A stretch of DNA of 5,066 bases. Origin: Deltaproteobacteria bacterium. GTDB taxonomy: Bacteria; Desulfobacterota; Desulfobacteria; Desulfobacterales; JAUVGT01. This document shows, piece after piece, positions 1 to 5,066 of the stretch (position 1 is its first letter; each line of letters opens with the position of its first letter). A program made the translations under genes and the position numbers. Location of the stretch: positions 1 to 5,066 of the forward strand of contig JAUVGT010000365.1 of the NCBI GenBank assembly GCA_030593645.1, in the 5' to 3' direction. The notes beneath the pieces were generated by a model. That model saw nothing but the letters and a program-made list of their open reading frames with translations. It was not told the DNA's origin and made no database searches.

Positions 1-3
1 AGT

Positions 4-14
4 CATAACTCCTT
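4..14 (-). promoter_or_regulatory. Possible Shine-Dalgarno and start codon of a further minus-strand gene
   Basis: Minus-strand AAGGAG (14-9) is followed after only 2 nt by ATG (6-4). A gene in the same direction could begin here, but only two codons remain in the window, and the 2-nt spacing is shorter than usual, so the real start may lie beyond the edge. It is separated from the preceding stop codon by 137 nt, so it may be a separate transcription unit. Confidence 0.3.
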
Positions 15-37
15 GTAATTATTGTTAATATTACAAG
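12..37. repeat. 26-bp inverted repeat: operator-like dyad or RNA hairpin near the left edge
   Basis: CTTGTAAT (12-19) and ATTACAAG (30-37) are perfect 8-bp complements with a 10-bp AT-rich spacer. On the minus strand, one arm overlaps the AAGGAG at 14-9 just before an ATG at 6-4. It could be a binding site for a dimeric repressor, or an RNA hairpin partly hiding that ribosome site. It lacks a U-run on either strand, so it is not a typical terminator. Confidence 0.5.
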
Positions 38-80
38 TCGCCGCGAAAATTTTTACTTGAATGTCAAGCTAAATATTTAT

Positions 81-98
81 CTTTTTTCACTTTTTTCA
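81..98. repeat. Two tandem copies of a 9-bp unit in the intergenic region
   Basis: CTTTTTTCA occurs twice back to back (81-89 and 90-98) in the AT-rich gap after the operon. A related string (a T-run followed by ACACCGTC, 158-173) lies within the 3' end of the RRM-RAMP gene and resembles the segment 91-104. This may be simple low-complexity sequence. No function is evident. Confidence 0.4.
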
Positions 99-143
99 CC
101 GTCGTTTTAATACATGCAAAAACCTAACCGGACATTACTGAGT

Positions 144-2402
144 TTAACCCGCATAACTTTTTTTTACACCGTCTGAAAGCTTTTCATTGCTATCGCGGAA
201 ACGCTTCCAGTATTCTCTATGATGCGGCTCCGGGTATTTACTGGAACGTAAACCCATTTCCACCTCTATCGCCTGATTAATTGCGGCGTCAACCTTTTTA
301 AAATTCTGGAGTTCCTGATCGATACCGGGGATATGATCTTTCAGCTTTAAAATGAGCTCGTCTTTTGTATCCTTTTCAGAGATGGATAAGGATATCCATT
401 TATCATAATCATTTTTCTTTCGGATCCAGATTTTATTAACTGAAGATATGATGCTGCCAAGACCCAATGATTTATTCAGACCGATCTTAAACCCATGTTG
501 AGCAACCCTGTGATCTAAAAGAATAATGAGAGCGGCAATCTCATCCACACGGCTGTTTTCCGCTCCCACGGTTCCTGAAAATTTAATGCCTTCAGCAGCT
601 ACCTGAGCATATCGCCTCAATTGATGTGCATATTTTTCTCTTTCACGATTTACAATCTCGATAAATGTTTCCAACATTTGGAGCGTTTTCACTTTTTTCG
701 ATGCATGGCGGTATTTTTTAACTCCTGTTACCATCCCAGAAGTTTTATTAAAATAGCTGCCCACATCCCTTTTATTGGGTTTTGGCGAGCCCTGCAGCGG
801 CATTAGATATTGTTTGGCAATGACCTCTTTTTCATTATCACTGGATTTCCATCCCATTATATCGACTGTTTTTTCTTGGATATTCTTGCCTTCAATATAG
901 GGTATTATTGCTTTTAATTTATCTGTTTTTCCATAAGTTTGTTCACTTATCAAGGTCGATGCTCTAAAACGTCCTTTATAACCGCCGGCCGATGCATTTT
1001 TATCCACCATACCGAACATTGCGCAGCGATCGCATAGAAGATTTATATCATCGCATGCCTGCTGGTTTTCGGGAACAGCATCCTGGTGCAAAAAAACAGC
1101 TTTGAACTGGAAGTTACGCCCGATATGGATCAGCTTTTTCTTACTGTTTTTAGGGTCGGTGCATGATTGGAAATAAACCCAATCACCTTTGCATAGTGGA
1201 CGGCGCGTCTTATCCCTGCTGTAGTTCATAAGATCATCATACCAGTACTCATGTCGAAGGTAGCCTCTTGGATCGACTTTATCATTACGTCGCTCGAAAT
1301 CTCCCATGTAAACCTTTTGGGCCATTTCATCCTTATCCATAAAATAGATTGCCGGAACGCGTTCTTTCATTGGAAAACCGGTTTTTTTATAAAAACGGTG
1401 ATGGTGACGTTTATTTAATTGACCCGCTTTCAAAGATAGATTCATGCCGAACTGGTAGGGTCCAAAGTAAGTCAGTTTTTCCCACCTGTCCACAGGAGTG
1501 TCTGACAGATTTAAAATAAATCTTTTACGATTATCAGTAGTTACTTCGGTATAATAATCCATTCCACTTTTCAATGTTATTCCATTGGGTGCGGCTGGCC
1601 GGTCATAATAGTATTCGATGACAGGTTGGATTTCAATATCACGAAAGCCGTCTTTGATATCGTCCATACTGGCGATAATAGCGGGCTTGGAGTTATCCAT
1701 GGCAACTCTATATCGTTTATACTTGCCATTATAATAGTAGTGACCCTGTTCAACATTTTTTGGATGTTCTTCACTTTTTGTGGGTACCCGGATACAGCCT
1801 CCCAGGATATTCGCAAAGCCATTTGCTATGGCTGATTTGACGGTAAAAGGACTGATGGCCAGATGTTTATTGATCATTAACCAGCGATTGTTATAGCCGG
1901 TATACTTTTTGTTATCATTACGCGGGCACGTATCATCTTGAGTTTCATTAGTGCAGGGGTTGGCGGCTGTGGGTGTCAGAGTTTCCCAGGTAATTTCAAA
2001 AGCCACATCGATTTTTCCATTGTCTAACTGGTGGTGCAAAATATTCAATTTGTCTGTATTTTTTTTTTGGCAATCTCGGGCAGAAAAAGTGTAAGGGAAG
2101 TGTTCACCGCCTATATTTTTGTTTATGTTTTTTGAGGGGATGTTTTGCTTTTTGGCTGCCGGATCGGGTGCTTCTTTTCTTTTGTATTGGTTAACCACAA
2201 TACGTTGCTTCCACACCAGTTTATTGTTCAATTCATTTATGGCTTTTTGAGCTTGTGATGAATCTTCAATGGTGACAAAGGTAAGGGCGGAACCCTTTTT
2301 GTTTTTCAGGGATGGAGAACCTGAAACTTTATACCCTTCAAATAGTTTTTTTACTTCATCCTTACTAATATGTACCGGTAGATTTCCGACATAGAGTATC
2401 AC
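144..2402 (-). CDS. RRM-RAMP fusion: large TIGR03986-type Cas7 ('Cas7-insertion') effector subunit
   Basis: 752 aa from the GTG at 2402; an ATG at 2453 in the same frame would give 769 aa. I prefer the GTG because GGGGAGGT (2418-2411) lies 9 nt ahead and the GTGA overlaps the csx19 stop. Residues 1-78 form a classical RRM: RNP2-like LYVGNL (3-8), helix KDEVKKLFEGY (14-24), degenerate RNP1 KGSALTFVTI (36-45), helix SQAQKAINEL (49-58), last strand near RIVVNQY (67-73). A Lys/Asn-rich linker follows (about 74-100). The Cas7-like body has LTPTAAN (142-148), a SPFTVKSAIANGFANIL helix (184-200) like PGSSLKGxxRN, a long middle insertion (about 205-430), CDRCAMFG (457-464) with a Cys pair, GRFRAST (477-483) and a G-rich loop KSLGLGS (644-650), then a charged tail of about 100 aa. 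It probably binds crRNA or target near one end of the complex. I could not place a catalytic Asp with confidence. RAMP identity is strong; the exact III-Dv role is by context. Confidence 0.75.
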   Translation of the reverse strand: MILYVGNLPVHISKDEVKKLFEGYKVSGSPSLKNKKGSALTFVTIEDSSQAQKAINELNNKLVWKQRIVVNQYKRKEAPDPAAKKQNIPSKNINKNIGGEHFPYTFSARDCQKKNTDKLNILHHQLDNGKIDVAFEITWETLTPTAANPCTNETQDDTCPRNDNKKYTGYNNRWLMINKHLAISPFTVKSAIANGFANILGGCIRVPTKSEEHPKNVEQGHYYYNGKYKRYRVAMDNSKPAIIASMDDIKDGFRDIEIQPVIEYYYDRPAAPNGITLKSGMDYYTEVTTDNRKRFILNLSDTPVDRWEKLTYFGPYQFGMNLSLKAGQLNKRHHHRFYKKTGFPMKERVPAIYFMDKDEMAQKVYMGDFERRNDKVDPRGYLRHEYWYDDLMNYSRDKTRRPLCKGDWVYFQSCTDPKNSKKKLIHIGRNFQFKAVFLHQDAVPENQQACDDINLLCDRCAMFGMVDKNASAGGYKGRFRASTLISEQTYGKTDKLKAIIPYIEGKNIQEKTVDIMGWKSSDNEKEVIAKQYLMPLQGSPKPNKRDVGSYFNKTSGMVTGVKKYRHASKKVKTLQMLETFIEIVNREREKYAHQLRRYAQVAAEGIKFSGTVGAENSRVDEIAALIILLDHRVAQHGFKIGLNKSLGLGSIISSVNKIWIRKKNDYDKWISLSISEKDTKDELILKLKDHIPGIDQELQNFKKVDAAINQAIEVEMGLRSSKYPEPHHREYWKRFRDSNEKLSDGVKKSYAG

Positions 2403-2881
2403 TTTTGGGCACCTCCCCTGGTGATGAAAAAATGCAAGCGGGTTTTTGGGCAAATCACTTCAATGGATTTAAGATTGTTTCCTGAGTTTCGCGTAATTGT
2501 ATGCACAACGCGGTAGTAGCATTTGTTTTCACCGGTTCCGACTTTGCTTGTATCTAATGTCCATTGCTGATAAAACCATCCCGTTTCCTCCCGCTCCAGT
2601 GAAATTTCGGTAAAAAGTTTATCCTGATTATTCTTCCAGAGGCTGATTTCGATAAGATAACCTTCAACCCCAGGAACGTTTTTAACTTTACCTGCTGAAA
2701 GTTCGCCCAGGTTGTGTGATTCAAGTTCAATAAGGTTTTTTTCGCCTGATGAGAATGCCAAATAGCCGTCATACCGTTCAGAGAGATCTTCGGAGAAATC
2801 TAAGGAAGTAAAATTGCTCAGTTCCTGTATTAATCCTGTTTTATAGTCAAGAAAACCATCTTTAAAACTGTTGTTGGTCAT
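2399..2881 (-). CDS. csx19: Csx19-like small CRISPR-associated protein
   Basis: 160 aa, soluble, with no signal peptide and no membrane segment. I recognise no catalytic motif. The protein alternates short strands with aromatic/charged patches (GYLAFSSGE at 40-48, GYLIEISLW at 73-81, GWFYQQW at 101-107) and ends in a basic tail. I call it Csx19-like (TIGR03984-type) mainly from position: a protein of this size sits between Cas7-2x and the large RAMP gene in III-D operons, where Csx19 is a structural subunit of the effector. Sequence evidence alone is modest. Start choice: the ATG at 2881 has GGAG at 2891-2888, 6 nt upstream, and lies 1 nt after the preceding stop. The frame is open further upstream to an ATG at 3001, but that start would overlap the previous gene by about 120 nt. 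An ATG at 2886 (overlapping the preceding stop as ATGA) reads only Met-Lys-stop. The 3' end overlaps the next start by 4 nt (GTGA), so the two are probably translationally coupled. Confidence 0.6.
   Translation of the reverse strand: MTNNSFKDGFLDYKTGLIQELSNFTSLDFSEDLSERYDGYLAFSSGEKNLIELESHNLGELSAGKVKNVPGVEGYLIEISLWKNNQDKLFTEISLEREETGWFYQQWTLDTSKVGTGENKCYYRVVHTITRNSGNNLKSIEVICPKTRLHFFITRGGAQK
2411..2418 (-). promoter_or_regulatory. Shine-Dalgarno deciding the GTG start of the RRM-RAMP gene
   Basis: The minus-strand sequence GGGGAGGT sits 9 nt before the GTG at 2402-2400. It lies inside the last codons of the csx19-like gene, and the GTG overlaps that gene's TGA stop (GTGA). No comparable site was sought or seen that favours the ATG at 2453, which would lie 52 nt inside the upstream gene. 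This supports a GTG start and reinitiation-type coupling. Confidence 0.8.
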
Positions 2882-2882
2882 T

Positions 2883-4199
2883 TCATACTCCGTAGGTTTG
2901 GGTTTGAACATCGTGCACACCCAATTGCCCGGTACAGGTTGATGTTGCTCCGATACGATACCAGCCCTCCGGGGCTTTTTTCTTTTCTGGCCGCATTTCA
3001 TTAAACAGCTGATTGAGATGAGCGATCAGGATCTGATAATCCGTATCAGGTCTGGAATAGTCGATGATTATCTCCATGTCAAATTTTCCATCCGTCAGAT
3101 ATTCTCCGCTAAATAAATTTATATTTTGCATTGAGTGCTCACAGAGTTGAATTCGATGGATTATTTCTGTTTGGTGGTTTTTCACCGGAGAATCAAGTAC
3201 TGCGATAATGCCGCTGCAGTCGGTGGAGCCAAACCATTTACAGCGCGGACATTTACAATTTTTCGCAATAGTGTCGTCTACACAGACCTTTTCACCGCTG
3301 GTCCTAAGTTTACGCTCAATGTTTGTGGAAAGAAGAGCCTGACGGATCGTTTTTCCGGGCATAACCACCTGGGCTTCAGTCTCACCGGAATCAGTTACAA
3401 CCTGATGGCTGAAGATAAAAGAGTCCGGTAGTTTTTTTCTACCGGTAGCGGTCTCAATAAGAGGGAAGTCTGTGTGGACGGCCAGAAGTTGGCCTGGCTG
3501 CATACCTGCTGACAGGGTAATTTTACACCAGGGTTTAATAACCTTCGGTTCATTAAGCTGGATGGCCGTCCCTTCTGATATCCCTTTATACGACCATAAA
3601 CGTTGGCGGTCTTTATGTTGTGACAAATCCAACCGCCACCACTGTCCGCTTACAAACTTCAAACGACCGAAACCATAGCTCCAGCCCCCACCGATATTTT
3701 CAATTTTCTGGTCGATTACCCAGAGAGCTGCCGCTATGGTATCAGCAATTTTTTGATCCTCCCTGGAATCATCACTGCTTTTATAAAAATAATTGAACCG
3801 CATCTTAATATTGTTTAACCCGGCAGGAACAACCTCTTCACTATAAAGTCCACCCGTGATAGATGCACCCCACTTTCTGCTGATCCTGATACCCAACCGT
3901 TCATCGATGTCAGGCAGGTCAACAAAATCCGACTCGAACCAGGCTGATGAGACATGTACCTCATTATTGAACTTTCCGATTTTATCTGCAATTTCGGGCC
4001 CTCCTTCCACTCGGTTGAGTGCCCTGCGTATTAAACTGGCCCATACATAACCGTTGATATGCAGCTTTCCCCCATCCGGTGTGGTTTCAATGGTGTTGTC
4101 CACCACTTCATTGGGAATACCAGAGTGCAGCATTAGACCGGTGCTGAGCTTAAAATAAACAGAAAATTGAATCACTGCATTTGAGTCAGTAAATGCCAT
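2883..4199 (-). CDS. Cas7-2x: tandem Cas7 (Csm3-like) RAMP subunit of a type III-D effector
   Basis: 438 aa with two RAMP modules in tandem. Module 1 (about 1-205) shows a beta1 strand and LSTGLMLHSG loop (18-27), Asp34 where Csm3-type proteins carry the RNA-cleaving Asp, HINGYVWASLIRRAL (47-61) matching the PGSSLKGxLR helix, a WGASITGGLYSEE segment (110-122), and a glycine-rich loop GGGWSYGFGRL (170-180). Module 2 (about 215-438) shows VVMPGKTIRQALL (278-290) as the equivalent helix, a Cys cluster at C315, C317, C320 and C328 around CPRCKWFG (a probable zinc site common in Cas7 proteins), and a weaker G-loop GATSTCTGQLG (417-427). Two fused Cas7 units would bind crRNA and cut target RNA at regular spacing. 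The ATG at 4199 follows the upstream stop by 4 nt, with a weak AAGAAGG 12 nt ahead. The csx19-like gene follows after 1 nt. The RAMP assignment is firm; the 'Cas7-2x' name depends on the operon match. Confidence 0.78.
   Translation of the reverse strand: MAFTDSNAVIQFSVYFKLSTGLMLHSGIPNEVVDNTIETTPDGGKLHINGYVWASLIRRALNRVEGGPEIADKIGKFNNEVHVSSAWFESDFVDLPDIDERLGIRISRKWGASITGGLYSEEVVPAGLNNIKMRFNYFYKSSDDSREDQKIADTIAAALWVIDQKIENIGGGWSYGFGRLKFVSGQWWRLDLSQHKDRQRLWSYKGISEGTAIQLNEPKVIKPWCKITLSAGMQPGQLLAVHTDFPLIETATGRKKLPDSFIFSHQVVTDSGETEAQVVMPGKTIRQALLSTNIERKLRTSGEKVCVDDTIAKNCKCPRCKWFGSTDCSGIIAVLDSPVKNHQTEIIHRIQLCEHSMQNINLFSGEYLTDGKFDMEIIIDYSRPDTDYQILIAHLNQLFNEMRPEKKKAPEGWYRIGATSTCTGQLGVHDVQTQTYGV
2888..2891 (-). 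promoter_or_regulatory. Shine-Dalgarno for the csx19-like gene
   Basis: Minus-strand GGAG lies 6 nt (TATGAA) before the ATG at 2881-2879, within the last codons of the Cas7-2x gene. It fixes the start at 2881 rather than the in-frame ATG at 3001. Confidence 0.7.
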
Positions 4200-4203
4200 T
4201 TCA

Positions 4204-5066
4204 TTAACCCGCCTTCTTTTTGTTAAGATCGTTTATGGCCCTTTCCTTTTTTATATTATCCCAAACTCCAATGGAGTATTTTCTTATTAACTCAAGGATA
4301 TAGGATTTAAGCCCATTGTGATTTTGTTTTTCTGCGAATTTATTGAGTTCGCTGACAACAGATTTCGGTACCAGGTGCTTAGCTAAAACGGTTTCGTCCC
4401 AATCCTCATATTTATCATAAAGTGCCCGAATGTTTTTAAAGGCTGTCTCGGGTTTCATGAGCGTTAATCGCCTGAGATTGCCGATTTGTGCCGAATTCAT
4501 TTTCCAAATTTCCTCTGGAATATTTTCATCCGCGTCTGTAACTAAGACCGGTTTGATTGGATCTTCCGGTTCTTTAAAAACCGGTTCAATGGATATCTTA
4601 AACCCCTGCCAGGCGCGGCAATGCTCCTCTGAATCCATTTTTACGATAGAGCCCGGAAGAAAACCCACACGATTACGGCGGGGCCGCTTGAGTGCTGTAC
4701 TGTAACGTTTTGTGTAGCCCAATTTGACCTGATTGTCATGATTATTCAATGTCTCAATACGAAACGGGATCATAGATGTTACCAGCATGTGGTCCATTGT
4801 TTTACCGGGTCCAGGTTCTTGTACGAACTCAACTGTCTTCGATTCAAACAATGCCCCGTTGATTACCGGCCACATGTTTTCTAATAAGAATGCGGCCTTT
4901 TTTCCAAACTCATCTGCCGGGGTATCGAGAGTAATCCTGCCTCCAAACCAGCTTCCCCTGTGTATCAGTTCTTGGGCGAATAATCCATTTTCTATTGTTG
5001 CAAAATCATTGTTAATGGAGTTGCGCATCCTGATTTCTGAGGAAATATTGAAATGGCGGGGTGGGT
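4204..5066 (-). CDS. Csx10 / Cas7-5-11-like RAMP subunit of a type III-D CRISPR effector, C-terminal part
   Basis: Partial gene. The frame stays open for 12 codons upstream of the ATG at 5028 as far as the window edge, with no stop and no good Shine-Dalgarno, so I treat that ATG as internal. The 286 visible codons begin in a Cas7/RAMP-like segment: an R-x-R-N-x-I start (from about residue 12), then NGLFAQELIHRG and WFGGRITL (about 26-46), the usual RAMP pattern of a strand, a small-acidic-LF/LY-x-x-E stretch and a G-rich strand. About residues 119-141 hold a basic stretch ending in GFLPGSIVKM, resembling Csx10-type Cas5/RAMP proteins. From about residue 180 to the end it is mainly helical, with SAQIGNLRRL near its start and a Lys-rich tail; a Cas11-like helical module is possible here. 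It would be a backbone or 5'-handle-binding subunit around the crRNA. The stop TAA is 4 nt before the next start. Family assignment rests on motif style and gene order; a plain Csx10 and a fused Cas7-5-11 cannot be separated without the missing N-terminus. Confidence 0.65.
   Translation of the reverse strand, partial: PPRHFNISSEIRMRNSINNDFATIENGLFAQELIHRGSWFGGRITLDTPADEFGKKAAFLLENMWPVINGALFESKTVEFVQEPGPGKTMDHMLVTSMIPFRIETLNNHDNQVKLGYTKRYSTALKRPRRNRVGFLPGSIVKMDSEEHCRAWQGFKISIEPVFKEPEDPIKPVLVTDADENIPEEIWKMNSAQIGNLRRLTLMKPETAFKNIRALYDKYEDWDETVLAKHLVPKSVVSELNKFAEKQNHNGLKSYILELIRKYSIGVWDNIKKERAINDLNKKKAG

Noticed and set aside
39..67. Sigma-70 promoter using minus-strand TTGACA at 67-62
   Set aside because: At 16-18 nt spacing the -10 position is GC-rich (GCGGCG); the nearest TAATAT lies about 28 nt away. 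The TTGACA is also part of a short dyad.
81..143. Terminator after the operon
   Set aside because: There are T-runs on the plus strand, but on the transcribed (minus-sense) RNA these are A-runs, and no GC-rich hairpin precedes a U-run.
2882..3001. Upstream ATG at 3001 extending the csx19-like gene to 200 aa
   Set aside because: It would overlap the Cas7-2x gene by about 120 nt, while the ATG at 2881 has GGAG at good spacing and sits 1 nt after the preceding stop.
3135..3678. Plus-strand open frames opposite the Cas7-2x gene (3135-3431 and 3472-3678)
   Set aside because: They are antisense to a well-supported gene, lack ribosome sites I could recognise, and their proteins show no family motifs.
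1..5066. CRISPR array
   Set aside because: No regularly spaced direct repeats of 25-40 bp were seen anywhere in the window.

Overview
The window carries a run of four tightly coupled genes, all on the minus strand, that I read as the effector-complex half of a type III CRISPR-Cas operon. The best match is the III-D variant (III-Dv), in which Cas7-type backbone subunits are fused into a few large proteins. In transcription order (right to left) the genes are: the 3' part of a Csx10 / Cas7-5-11-like RAMP gene that runs off the right edge (5066-4204); a two-domain Cas7 protein of the 'Cas7-2x' kind (4199-2883); a small Csx19-like protein (2881-2399); and a large TIGR03986-type RAMP protein of the 'Cas7-insertion' kind (2402-144). 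From memory, the Synechocystis III-Dv effector uses this same set and order of subunits, with Cas10 encoded upstream. Cas10, Cas6, Cas1/Cas2, the CRISPR array and any ring-nucleotide-activated effector are not in this window and would have to lie outside it.

The junctions are tight: a 4-nt gap, a 1-nt gap and a 4-nt GTGA overlap. Two of the three starts have good Shine-Dalgarno sequences. This implies one polycistronic transcript with translational coupling, as expected for subunits of one complex. No promoter lies between the genes.

The most unusual feature is at the front of the last gene. Once the start is moved to a GTG with a near-perfect Shine-Dalgarno (position 2402), the protein opens directly into a classical RRM-type RNA-binding domain, followed by a basic linker and then the Cas7-like body. 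I do not know this fusion as a standard part of III-D complexes.

Left of the operon, positions 1-143 are AT-rich and intergenic. They hold a 26-bp inverted repeat (12-37) overlapping a possible Shine-Dalgarno and ATG for another minus-strand gene at the left edge, plus a short tandem repeat (81-98). No convincing factor-independent terminator is visible after the last gene.

The host is a bacterium with moderate to low GC, judged by eye. The gene set and protein style would fit an anaerobic Desulfobacterota-like organism, but this is a weak inference: III-D operons move between phyla and no housekeeping gene is present.
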